Assembly: GCA_031425525.1 (NCBI GenBank)
Contig: JANPJM010000035.1
Span: 1-64,000, forward strand
Length of the DNA: 64,000 nucleotides
Direction of reading: 5' to 3'
Source: JANNMJ01 sp031425525
GTDB lineage: Bacteria > Bacteroidota > Bacteroidia > Cytophagales > Hymenobacteraceae
Positions 15,114 to 22,843 of this stretch are shown here, in pieces. The notes beneath the pieces are model-generated. The model saw only the letters and a program-made list of their open reading frames with translations. It was not told the origin of the DNA and did no database searches. How positions within the stretch are numbered: the stretch's first letter is position 1; each line of letters starts with the position of its first letter. A program made the translations under genes and the position numbers.

Positions 15114-17357
15114 ATGATTTCTCTTCAATCCCTTTTCCGGCGAACAGCAGGGTTCGGCTGCGGCTTAGCCCTGACTTCAAGCCTACTTATGGCCTTGCCG
15201 GGCGCTGTTGCGCAGACGCTAACCCCACCGGCGCCCTGCGGTACCGACCTGGCCCAGCGCCGGCTGCTTGGTCCGGCATATGAGGCCCGGCGGCAGCAGT
15301 ACCGCGCACGAATCGCGGCGGCGCGGGCGGCGACGGGCAACGCGCCCCGGTCGGCGAGCGGGCCGCGCCTCATCATTCCGATGGTGATACATATCATTCA
15401 CGACGGCGGGGCGAGCGCCCTCGATGACGCGCAGATTTTCGATGCCGTCCGTATCCTCAACGAAGATTTTCAGAAGCAAAATGCCGATACCGCCCTCGTG
15501 GTGCCGCCGTTTCAGCAGCGCGTCGGCGATGTAAACGTCGAGTTTCGGTTGGCCAAACTCGACCCGCAAGGTAACTGCACCAACGGCATCACGCGCACGT
15601 TTTCGCCGCTCGCCAACTCGGCCGACGACAACGTGAAAGACCTCATTTCGTGGGATGGCACGCGCTATCTCAATATCTGGGTCGTGAAAAACATCTCGTT
15701 TGGGGCGGCCGGATACGCGTATTTGCCGTGCTGGGTGGGGCCGGACATCGACGGTATCGTCATCCTGAACGGCTATATCGGTTCCATCGGCATCGGCAAC
15801 GTCCGCAACTCGCGCGCCCTCACCCACGAGGTGGGGCACTACCTGGGCCTCAACCACACCTGGGGCGGCACCAACGACCCCGGCGTGCCCGCCAACTGCT
15901 CCGACGACGACGACGTGCTCGACACCCCCAACACGGTGGGGTCGTCGCCGGGCAACTGCAACCTGCAACAGGCCGCGTGTCCCGGCGCCATCGACCCGAT
16001 CTCGAACGTCCAGAACTACATGGACTACTCGTATTGCTCGGTGATGTTTACGCAGGGGCAAGCCGACTTGATGTACGATGGCTTGGCCCTCAGCACGTTC
16101 GGCTCGTGCCACGCCACGCTCACTACGGCAGCCAACCTACAAGTCACGGGCGTAGCCGATGGCCTGAACCTGGGGCCGTGCGCGCCGGTGGTAGCGATTA
16201 CGCCCGCGCTCGGCGCAACGGATATTCGGTCGGCGCGCGGGTGCGCCGGCGATTCGGTGCGGTTCGAGGGCGCCGCCTATAACCTGCCCGTTGGAGCGGC
16301 GGTAAGCTGGCAATGGTCGTTTCCGGGGGGCCAACCCGCCACCAGCACCCGCCGCACCCCGGCGGTGGTGTACGCCGCGCCGGGCACCTACCCGGTTACG
16401 CTCACGGCCACCGTGCCGGGTGCGCCCGTGGGCACCTTGACGGAAACGAATTTTGCGCGCATTGCCTCGCGCACGGCCGGGCTGACGGCGCCCGACATCG
16501 AGCTGTTCGAGGCGCCGCAGTTTCCGCTGAACCCCACCAACGCGGCGGCTACCTGGGAGATCGAATCGACTGCCCCCACTCCCGCCGCCCCTACCTGGGC
16601 CTACACCAGCGCCGCCGCCCAGCAGGGTACCGGTGCGGCGCGGGTGGCGCTCCGGGCCACGGCGGCCAACCCCACGGGTACGCGGCACGTGCTCACCTCG
16701 CCCACCATCGTCTTGGGCGCGGCCATTACGCGGCCGTTCATCTCGTACCGGCACGCGTACGCGCAAAGCACGCCGCTTTCCGCCGACCGGCTTGATGTGG
16801 CGCTTTCCTTCGATTGCGGCCGTACCTGGACTACCCGCCAGCGCCGCGCCGGTACGGGTCTGGCGCGCGGCAACGCGCCTGTGTCGCGCAATACCGCCTT
16901 CGTGCCCACCGCCGCCCAGTGGCACGAGGAGCGCATTACGCTCGGCCAGACGCTGCCCGCCGGCAGCAGTTTTCGGATTCGCTTTATGGCCATCGCCGAC
17001 GACGGCAACGCCCTTTTTCTTGATAATATCCACGTCGAAACCTCGCCGGTGCTAGGCACCGGCGACGAAACCGACGCCCTGCCGAGCCTGACCGCCGCCA
17101 CCCTGACCCTCGTCCCGAACCCGAGCGCCGGGGCCGATGCCACCGTTCGCCTGACCCTACCGACCGCTGCCGCCGCCACCCTGCGCCTGACCGATGCCAC
17201 CGGGCGCCGCCTCGGTGTTAGTCAGACGGTGCGCGGCGCCGGGCCGCACGAAATCGGCCTGCGCACGCTCGCCGGGCCACTAGCAGCAGGGCTGTATTTC
17301 GTCGAAATGACCACCACCGACGGCGACCGCTTGGTTGCGCGGACCTTGGTATACTAG
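15114..17357 (+). CDS. Secreted M43 metalloprotease with PKD and T9SS sorting domains (paralogue 3)
   Basis: The ATG at 15114 gives 747 residues and puts the signal peptide at the N-terminus (cleavage near AVAQ). An upstream ATG at 15030 would add 28 residues that run through the hairpin, so it is rejected. The catalytic motif is HEVGHYLGLNHTW (H238, E239, H242, H248) with Met-turn NYMDYSYC. A PKD domain carries VSWQWSFPGG, and the C-terminal sorting domain begins near LVPNPSAG and ends RTLVY. The near-identical spacing of the active site in all three proteins (residue 237-241) shows tandem duplication. The gene ends the cluster. Confidence 0.93.
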   Translation: MISLQSLFRRTAGFGCGLALTSSLLMALPGAVAQTLTPPAPCGTDLAQRRLLGPAYEARRQQYRARIAAARAATGNAPRSASGPRLIIPMVIHIIHDGGASALDDAQIFDAVRILNEDFQKQNADTALVVPPFQQRVGDVNVEFRLAKLDPQGNCTNGITRTFSPLANSADDNVKDLISWDGTRYLNIWVVKNISFGAAGYAYLPCWVGPDIDGIVILNGYIGSIGIGNVRNSRALTHEVGHYLGLNHTWGGTNDPGVPANCSDDDDVLDTPNTVGSSPGNCNLQQAACPGAIDPISNVQNYMDYSYCSVMFTQGQADLMYDGLALSTFGSCHATLTTAANLQVTGVADGLNLGPCAPVVAITPALGATDIRSARGCAGDSVRFEGAAYNLPVGAAVSWQWSFPGGQPATSTRRTPAVVYAAPGTYPVTLTATVPGAPVGTLTETNFARIASRTAGLTAPDIELFEAPQFPLNPTNAAATWEIESTAPTPAAPTWAYTSAAAQQGTGAARVALRATAANPTGTRHVLTSPTIVLGAAITRPFISYRHAYAQSTPLSADRLDVALSFDCGRTWTTRQRRAGTGLARGNAPVSRNTAFVPTAAQWHEERITLGQTLPAGSSFRIRFMAIADDGNALFLDNIHVETSPVLGTGDETDALPSLTAATLTLVPNPSAGADATVRLTLPTAAAATLRLTDATGRRLGVSQTVRGAGPHEIGLRTLAGPLAAGLYFVEMTTTDGDRLVARTLVY

Positions 17358-17389
17358 GCTGATCACCCACGGCGCCTACCGCCGCATAC

Positions 17390-17437
17390 TACCTTTGCTG
17401 AACCCCTTGTGCCGGTTTACCACCGCTGCAAGGGGTT
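17390..17437 (+). promoter_or_regulatory. -7 box followed by hairpin, upstream of the thioesterase
   Basis: TACCTTTG at 17390-17397 matches the TAnnTTTG consensus. Immediately after it, AACCCCTTG (17401-17409) pairs with CAAGGGGTT (17429-17437). It may be the terminator of the protease gene or a structured leader of the next gene, whose ATG is 57 bp downstream. Confidence 0.5.
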
Positions 17438-17493
17438 CTTGCACAACCAACCACCCTCAACCTCCACCAATCAACCATTCAACTTTGCCACTG

Positions 17494-18096
17494 ATGCCAA
17501 CCAACATCGCCCAAACTCCCCCCCCTTTACCCGACGTTGCGGCGCCCGCCGAAACGCCGAAACCCGCGCGCCGCGCCAAGCCCGTCGCCGATTCGCTGGT
17601 GCGCATGACCGAACTGGTGATGCCCAACGACACCAACCCGCTCCACAACCTGATGGGCGGCCGCATGATGCATTGGATGGACGTGGTAGCCGCCATTTCG
17701 GCGGGGCGTCACTCCAATGCGGTGGTCGTCACGGCGTCGGTCGATAATGTGTCGTTCGGCGAATCCATCAAGCTCGGCAACGTCGTGACGCTCGAAGCGC
17801 AGGTGACGCGCGCGTTCCGCACCTCGATGGAAGTGCATATCAACGTGTGGGCGGAGGATATTCCGATGGGCCGGAAGGTGAAATCGAATGAGGCGTTTCT
17901 GACGTTCGTGGCGCTCACCGCCGACGGCAAAACCCTCGAAGTCCCCGAAGCCATCCCCAGCACCGCCGAAGATCAGCGCCTCTACGACGGTGCGCTCCGG
18001 CGCCGGCAGCTCCGCCTCGTGTTGGCAGGCCGCATGAAGGCGCACGATGCCGTGGAGTTGAAATCGATTTTCTTCGACCCGGCGTTTACCCAGTAA
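17494..18096 (+). CDS. Acyl-CoA thioesterase, hotdog fold (YciA/BACH-like)
   Basis: The 200-residue cytoplasmic enzyme should hydrolyse acyl-CoA thioesters. After a Pro-rich N-terminal tail it has the family pattern MPNDTNPLHNLMGGRMMHWMD, where the Asn and Asp positions correspond to catalytic residues. VTASVDNVSFGESIKLG and a conserved strand with KVKSNEAFLTFVAL follow. Length and order are those of single-hotdog, hexameric acyl-CoA hydrolases. The ATG at 17494 is chosen; frames beginning further upstream run through the hairpin. It is monocistronic, with a family B repeat after its stop. Confidence 0.88.
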   Translation: MPTNIAQTPPPLPDVAAPAETPKPARRAKPVADSLVRMTELVMPNDTNPLHNLMGGRMMHWMDVVAAISAGRHSNAVVVTASVDNVSFGESIKLGNVVTLEAQVTRAFRTSMEVHINVWAEDIPMGRKVKSNEAFLTFVALTADGKTLEVPEAIPSTAEDQRLYDGALRRRQLRLVLAGRMKAHDAVELKSIFFDPAFTQ

Positions 18097-18104
18097 GCTC
18101 AGTT

Positions 18105-18186
18105 TGTAGGGCGGATTTCAGCTCGCAGTTTGACAAAATGAGCAGTACCGATAGCCGGTAAACTGCGGACTGAAGTCCGCACTACA
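18105..18186. repeat. Family B long element (copy 1)
   Basis: This 82-bp element begins TGTAGGGCGGATTTCAG and ends AACTGCGGACTGAAGTCCGCACTACA. The right end pairs with itself and with the left end. Related copies are at 25084-25156 and 33924-34002, and a short form is at 46115-46142. Confidence 0.8.
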
Positions 18187-18197
18187 TTCCTTCCGCC

Positions 18198-18926
18198 GTG
18201 TCCGCCGCCGCCCCCGACCTGCTAACGTTCTTCCAAACCATCTTCCCGGAGGAAATCTACGCCTTCGCGGAAGCGGCCGCAGACGGCCCTGACGCCGGCG
18301 GGGGGCCATCCCCCGCTGATGGGGGCGGCGCCCCAACCAACGGGGGTGCCCCCCCCCTCAACGGGGCGGCCGCTCCAACGCCCGAAAACTCCCCTCTCCC
18401 CGTGCCGCCGCAACCCGCCGCCCCGCCGGCTCCGTTAGTCGAAGCCCGGCTGCCAATCGCGGCGCCTGCTCCTCCGGCAATTTCTACTTCCGTTACCCCC
18501 GTTATGCCCGCTCCCGCGCCCGCCTTCATCCCCGGAACCACTCATCAGCAGAGCCGTGGCACGGGTGCCGGGGCGCTCATCGTGCAGCGGTTGCCGCCGG
18601 CCGAGTTTGCGCAACTCAACCAGCAAGCGTTTTGGCAGAACTTCCTGAAGTTCCTGGGGCTCGATTGGCCCACCGTGCGGTTCGTAAACGTGCTGACGGC
18701 CGCGCCCTTACCGCTGCCCGAACTGCTGGCCAGTGCGCCGGAAGCCGCCAAATTGCTGCTTTTCGGTTCCGGCCTGGTGGCGCCGCTGCCCACCGAAGCG
18801 CCCGCCTACGACGTATACCCGCTCCCCGAAAACGGCCCCGCCCTGCTCCGCGCTCACGCCGTGGCTGATCTCACGCCGGAACGCAAAAAGCTGTTGATGA
18901 CGGCGGTGCAGGGGTGGCGCGGGTAG
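18198..18926 (+). CDS. Unknown Pro/Ala-rich protein, possibly HolD-like C-terminus
   Basis: The 242-residue protein starts at GTG 18198. The N-terminal 15 residues (TFFQTIFPEEIYAF) form a conserved-looking amphipathic peptide, followed by about 130 residues of Pro, Ala and Gly linker. A compact alpha/beta C-terminal domain (about 140-242) contains VRFVNVLTAAPLPLPELL, LLLFGSGL and LTPERKKLLMTAVQGW. A short N-terminal motif, a linker and a small alpha/beta domain ending in an Arg/Lys-Lys-Leu helix recalls the DNA polymerase III psi subunit (HolD), which binds the clamp loader and SSB. This is a hypothesis from layout only; no diagnostic residue proves it. Confidence 0.6.
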   Translation: MSAAAPDLLTFFQTIFPEEIYAFAEAAADGPDAGGGPSPADGGGAPTNGGAPPLNGAAAPTPENSPLPVPPQPAAPPAPLVEARLPIAAPAPPAISTSVTPVMPAPAPAFIPGTTHQQSRGTGAGALIVQRLPPAEFAQLNQQAFWQNFLKFLGLDWPTVRFVNVLTAAPLPLPELLASAPEAAKLLLFGSGLVAPLPTEAPAYDVYPLPENGPALLRAHAVADLTPERKKLLMTAVQGWRG

Positions 18927-19025
18927 GCGCTCGCGGCCGTGCCACGGCCGCGCGGTCTGCTTGCATTCTGGTGCGGCAGACCTTCGGCGTATGCGTGAAG
19001 CCTGTCCGCCTGCGCCAACTACGAG

Positions 19026-19067
19026 AAAGACCCGCCCGATTGGCGTACGCCAACGGAGCGGGTCTTT
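19026..19067. terminator. Bidirectional-type terminator
   Basis: AAAGACCCGC and GCGGGTCTTT pair perfectly, with A-tract and T-tract on the two sides, between the convergent genes ending at 18926 and 19090. The loop itself contains the small palindrome TTGGCGTACGCCAA. It should work in both directions. Confidence 0.85.
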
Positions 19068-19089
19068 GCTTGGAGCGCTGGCCCAACGA

Positions 19090-19509
19090 TCAGCCGGCGG
19101 CTTCTATCTCGGCTTTACGAGCGGCGACTTCGGTGTCGAAGACCGTGAGCCGGTCCAAACTATCGGTCACGTGCAGCAAGTCCAGCTCGCGGGTCAATAC
19201 TTCGGCCGGCCCACGGTAAGTCATCCGGTCTTCCAGTTCCTCGCGGCGGTCGGTGGCGCGGCGCAGTTCGGTGGTGCGCTTTTTCTTCAGGCTGCCGGCG
19301 GGCAGGCCCGCCACCGTAGACGTTAAAGAAGCCTCTTCGGCGATGGCGTCCGTCAGTTGGGCCGCCATTTCGGCCACCGTCGAGATGGTATTCTCCCCCG
19401 TGAAGGTCAGGTTGACCTGCCGGTGATTGAGATTTCGGCGTTTTTCGGCCGAGGCTGCCAGCGCGGCAACACAGTCGGCTATCGTGAGCAGCAAATTGAC
19501 TGAAAACAT
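19090..19509 (-). CDS. Conserved-looking small helical protein of unknown function
   Basis: The 139-residue protein starts at the ATG at 19509. It begins with a short hydrophobic helix (MFSVNLLLTIADCVAALAASAEKR), then becomes charged and strongly helical, with heptad-like KKKRTTELRRATDRREELEDRM suggesting a coiled coil. There are no cysteine clusters or catalytic motifs. An 18-bp perfect palindrome lies 113 bp upstream at 19622-19639. I do not recognise a family, and the cellular role is unknown. Confidence 0.6.
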   Translation of the reverse strand: MFSVNLLLTIADCVAALAASAEKRRNLNHRQVNLTFTGENTISTVAEMAAQLTDAIAEEASLTSTVAGLPAGSLKKKRTTELRRATDRREELEDRMTYRGPAEVLTRELDLLHVTDSLDRLTVFDTEVAARKAEIEAAG

Positions 19510-19621
19510 GGCAAAACGGTTATGGGGTGAAAAAATGATGCGTCCGCCCCCTGACCGGGCCCTGGCCGGTTGGCGGGTTGGCCGACTCAAAACGCTCGAT
19601 TTGGCGGAGTATTGCGTAGCG

Positions 19622-19639
19622 GCGAAAAATATTTTTCGC
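19622..19639. promoter_or_regulatory. 18-bp perfect palindrome (GCGAAAAATATTTTTCGC)
   Basis: A perfect AT-centred palindrome lies in the 239-bp space between the genes at 19509 and 19749. The sequence suits a dimeric regulator site upstream of the 139-residue protein gene. The rest of this space shows only a small GGGCCTGTAGGCCC hairpin at about 19699-19712. Confidence 0.4.
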
Positions 19640-19748
19640 ATCCGTTTTTATTCCCCTCGACTACCGCAAGTCGCGCGCAACGCCTATTCCGTAACGCAAT
19701 GGGCCTGTAGGCCCGTGCTGGCAGCTTTGCGTAAATCCTGGCCTGTTT

Positions 19749-20414
19749 TCAGCCTTCGAGCCACGCCCGCAAGTGGTGCGCTTCCCCGTCGAGCAGCGCC
19801 AACCGCAACTGCCGTAGCGCGTGGGTAGCCGGGTGCGCCGGGTGCGTAGCGGGGCGTTCGGCCACCTCGGCTACCGTGGCGGCGCGGGCCGCCAGCCAGC
19901 GCCGGGCGCGGGCCACAGCCGGCGGCTCGGGAGCGCCGGCGGGGATACCGTCGGACAAACCCGCCAGTAGGGCCGGCAGCGCCGCCCGCCAGTGCGCCGC
20001 CACCCGCGCCGCGCCGTCGGGCGCCGTCAGCTCGTAGCGGAGCGTCGCCGCTTCGTGTTCGCAGCGGCGCAGTCGGACGCGTAGGGGCGCCTGCTCTTCG
20101 GCCGTCAGTCCGGTGGGGGGCGCGGGGGGCGTGCGCAGCCCCGCCGCTGCCGGTGGCAACGCGATGGGTATCAGGCTTTCGAGCGTAGTTGCCAGCGGTT
20201 CCGGCGCCCCACCCCCGATGGGCGGCGGCAGCCACACGGCCAGCGGGGTGAGCCGGTGCCACACAGCGGCCGAAAACCCCTTGCGCCCCGCCTCCGCGTG
20301 CGCCACCTGCCCGCGCGTGACGCCAAGCCAGCGCCCCAGTTCCGCTTGCGTCAGGCCGAAATACGCCCGCACGGCGGCGGGAATGCTGGCGGAAGGAATG
20401 GCGGGACGGCCCAT
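19749..20414 (-). CDS. Helix-turn-helix (XRE-like) transcriptional regulator, probably autoregulated
   Basis: The 221-residue protein has an N-terminal HTH (about residues 10-48) with YFGLTQAELGRWLGVTRGQVAHAEAGRKGF, the Cro/C1 pattern including the conserved LTQxELGxxLGV and the recognition helix RGQVAHAE. The remaining 170 residues are Ala/Pro/Leu rich and probably form a helical effector or dimerisation domain without recognisable family. The start codon lies 29 bp from a perfect 12-bp inverted repeat (20444-20471), an excellent candidate operator, so autoregulation is likely. No phage genes are adjacent. Confidence 0.75.
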   Translation of the reverse strand: MGRPAIPSASIPAAVRAYFGLTQAELGRWLGVTRGQVAHAEAGRKGFSAAVWHRLTPLAVWLPPPIGGGAPEPLATTLESLIPIALPPAAAGLRTPPAPPTGLTAEEQAPLRVRLRRCEHEAATLRYELTAPDGAARVAAHWRAALPALLAGLSDGIPAGAPEPPAVARARRWLAARAATVAEVAERPATHPAHPATHALRQLRLALLDGEAHHLRAWLEG

Positions 20415-20443
20415 GGGCGGGTAGCTTACTACTGGCGAGCGAA

Positions 20444-20471
20444 AAATACGCTACCGGCGGGTAGCGTATTT
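20444..20471. promoter_or_regulatory. Perfect 12-bp inverted repeat, candidate operator of the HTH regulator
   Basis: AAATACGCTACC and GGTAGCGTATTT are separated by GGCG. The half-site GGTAGC recurs as GGGTAGCTTAC at 20419-20429 and as GGCTACC at about 20490-20496, so up to three related sites lie within 80 bp of the regulator's start codon. Confidence 0.7.
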
Positions 20472-20579
20472 CCTTAACGCCGGCGGATAGGCTACCTGAT
20501 ATGAACTACTGCGAAAATCAGCATCGCACGTTTTATGAGATGCGGCGGCTTGCGAGATGATGACGGATGTAGGCAAGTA

Positions 20580-20963
20580 CTAACGTAGTGCTTCACGTGG
20601 CGATGCCCAAGCTCGCTGCACATCGGGGTACGGACTTTCAGTAACCGCTTGCTCCCATTGCGCCACCACCTCTTGGTAATCTGCCGCTACGTCGGTGGGT
20701 GGGTTTAGCTCACGTAGCAAAGACACTATGGCTGCCGCAAAGGCGCGCCGGGCCGGGCGCTGTGCCAGTTCCTCTTTCGCTATCAGCGATGTAGCAACGA
20801 GTCTGTCGCGCCAGTCAGGCGCGGCGGTATGCGCAAACAGTAGACGCAGGGCTTGCAGTGGCGGGAATGCAAAGCGTGGCCATACACTTTTAGCGGCGTA
20901 AACCAGTAGGCGGCCCAGGCAATGCGTGACCGCTTCGGGGTTGGCCAGACCAGGTACTGTCAC
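20580..20963 (-). CDS. Small hypothetical protein
   Basis: A possible 127-residue protein beginning at GTG 20963, with helical content and several Trp residues. No motif is recognised. The sequence around it (20480-21020) is less GC-rich than the flanks and contains no other reading frame with good codon use, so it may be a recently acquired or decaying gene. Translation remains uncertain. Confidence 0.45.
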   Translation of the reverse strand: MTVPGLANPEAVTHCLGRLLVYAAKSVWPRFAFPPLQALRLLFAHTAAPDWRDRLVATSLIAKEELAQRPARRAFAAAIVSLLRELNPPTDVAADYQEVVAQWEQAVTESPYPDVQRAWASPREALR

Positions 20964-21029
20964 GCATTGGAAAAGTCAGTGGTGAATCACCCGGTATCCA
21001 CCACGCGTCAATCGCTTCTCAGCCCCGCT

Positions 21030-21974
21030 CTACGCCGCCTGCTGGACCAAATACCGCGTAGCCTTCGGCGCCTCGATACCGCGCGCGCCGAACTCGCGGG
21101 CGACGTGTTCCGTGACGTAGTAGTACGTCTCCCAATAGGTGGCCGCGTTCGTCCAGACGCGCACATCGTAGTGGACGGCGTTTTCGGTTAGCTTGGTCGG
21201 CAGTACATCGTGCGGACGGTCTTGCAGGGCCGTCGGGCACGCGGCCACCACGGCGCGCAGCGCGGCGATGGTGGCGTCGAGATCGTTCTGGTTGCCGGCG
21301 GCAAATACCATATCCACCCGGATGATGCCTTTGGTGGAAATATTGGTCAGCGCCGAGGTGGAGAGCGGCCCGTTCGGGAGAATGATCGTCTTGTTGTCAG
21401 GCGTAACGAGGACGGTGTCGAAAATCCGAATCGCCTCGACGGTGCCCGTGAACCCTTGGGCATTCATCAGGTCGCCGACGCGGAAGGGCTTGAAAATCAG
21501 AATCAGCACCCCACCCGCAAAGTTTGCCAGCGAACCTTGCAACGCCAGCCCGACCGCCAGACCCGCCGCCCCGATGATGGCCACGAACGACGTGGTTTGA
21601 ATACCGAGCGTGGACGCAATACTCAGCATCAGCAGCACCTTCAGCAAACCACTGATGAGCGAAAGCAGGAACGGCTGCACGTCGCGGTCGACGTGGCGGC
21701 GCGTCATGCCCTTCGACAGCAGCCGCACGAGCTGCCCGATGAGCCAGAGCCCCACCACCAGCGTGATGACCGCCAGCACGACGCGCCCGCCGTATTGCGT
21801 GGCAAACGTGATGAGTTGATCGGAGGCGCGGGAAACCGTGGTTTGCGCCTGCCCGATGGACAAAGCGGCGGGCGCCGCGAGGGTATCGAGAGCAGGGGTT
21901 TGGGGCACGAACAAGGGGGCCACGCGGGAAATAAGCGCGATGACGGCGCAAGCTACTGCAGCCCGCAAGGCCAC
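21030..21974 (-). CDS. mscS: Small-conductance mechanosensitive ion channel (MscS family)
   Basis: The channel releases osmolytes when membrane tension rises after hypo-osmotic shock. The 314-residue protein has three to four hydrophobic segments. The pore-lining third segment is visible as GAAGLAVGLALQGSLANFAGGVLI, shown here in part; it has the Gly/Ala packing pattern of MscS TM3. A beta domain with FRVGDLMNAQGFTGTVEAI and the NGPLSTSALTNIS stretch follows. The start is taken as GTG 21974; a slightly later start is possible. The N-terminal first 45 residues carry an extra hydrophobic segment. The gene appears monocistronic. Confidence 0.9.
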   Translation of the reverse strand: MALRAAVACAVIALISRVAPLFVPQTPALDTLAAPAALSIGQAQTTVSRASDQLITFATQYGGRVVLAVITLVVGLWLIGQLVRLLSKGMTRRHVDRDVQPFLLSLISGLLKVLLMLSIASTLGIQTTSFVAIIGAAGLAVGLALQGSLANFAGGVLILIFKPFRVGDLMNAQGFTGTVEAIRIFDTVLVTPDNKTIILPNGPLSTSALTNISTKGIIRVDMVFAAGNQNDLDATIAALRAVVAACPTALQDRPHDVLPTKLTENAVHYDVRVWTNAATYWETYYYVTEHVAREFGARGIEAPKATRYLVQQAA

Positions 21975-22075
21975 GAAACGGCTTTTCGGTGAACCTTGTT
22001 GCTTGCCCGTCCAAACCGGTCAAATACTCGATGAAGCAAATGTTGTCGCGCCCCTTCTGAGGAATGAAACGGTAG

Positions 22076-22151
22076 GTAACGCCAAGCGCCTGCTTGGCGA
22101 CTGACGCTCGGCGGCGCGCGGCGGGTACACCAAGCAGGCGCTTGGCGTTAC
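22076..22151. repeat. Family E inverted repeat (copy 1)
   Basis: GTAACGCCAAGCGCCTGCTTGG at the left pairs with CCAAGCAGGCGCTTGGCGTTAC at the right, around a GC-rich centre with GACTGACGCTCGGCGGCGCG. The same element lies in opposite orientation at 62447-62516. Confidence 0.85.
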
Positions 22152-22176
22152 GTTACTTACGTTCCGTTCCGCCACC

Positions 22177-22689
22177 TCAGACCCGCTCCACGGCCTCAGG
22201 GTCGGCACACACGGCCAGCCACTCGGCCACGGTACGGCGCGGCAGCGGGCTGGGCACCAGCACCTCCGGCGCTATTTCGGCGAGCGGCGTGAGGGCAAAC
22301 CGCCGTTGCGTCAGGCGCGGGTGCGGCAGAATCAGCTCATCGAAGAACTCAACCTCGAACCCCCCAAACAGCAAAATATCGATGTCGAGCGTGCGCGCCG
22401 CCCACGGTTGTGCGCGGGTACGGCCGTACGCCTGTTCAATGGTTTGGCACACCCGAAGCAGCCCAAACGGGTCGAGCAGGGTGAGCAGCGCTACCGCTTG
22501 GTTGAGGTAGGGCGGTTGGCCGGCCACCGCCGCGCCGCCCCACGGGGCCGTTTGATACACGCCACTCAGGTGCGTGATGGCCCCGTGCGCCGCGAGCGCA
22601 CCGCAAGCCGAGGCGAGCGTGGTGCGGCAGTCGCCGAGGTTGGCGCCGAGGAGCAAATACGCAGTGACGGGAACGGGCGGCGGGTTCAT
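22177..22689 (-). CDS. folK: 2-amino-4-hydroxy-6-hydroxymethyldihydropteridine diphosphokinase
   Basis: This folate-pathway enzyme transfers pyrophosphate from ATP to 6-hydroxymethyl-7,8-dihydropterin before condensation with p-aminobenzoate. At 170 residues it has normal length. Signatures include LLLGANLGD near the N-terminus, NQAVALLT, and the family motif RTLDIDILLFGG with the two catalytic Asp residues. HPRLTQRRFALTPLAEIAP is the ATP/pterin-binding end. The ATG at 22689 is well placed. It is monocistronic here, divergent from the prenyl synthase, without other folate genes nearby. Confidence 0.94.
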   Translation of the reverse strand: MNPPPVPVTAYLLLGANLGDCRTTLASACGALAAHGAITHLSGVYQTAPWGGAAVAGQPPYLNQAVALLTLLDPFGLLRVCQTIEQAYGRTRAQPWAARTLDIDILLFGGFEVEFFDELILPHPRLTQRRFALTPLAEIAPEVLVPSPLPRRTVAEWLAVCADPEAVERV

Positions 22690-22843
22690 CGGGGGGGGCT
22701 ACGCAGTAGGCGCGGCCGGGGGATGCGCCTCCAGCCACCACAAAACAACGACCGCGCGCCGAAACCGCCATTGAGCCTTACGCGGGCGCTACCCGATTTC
22801 GGGGCGAACTTGCGGCCTCTTCCCGCCGCTCCGGCCCTACCAG

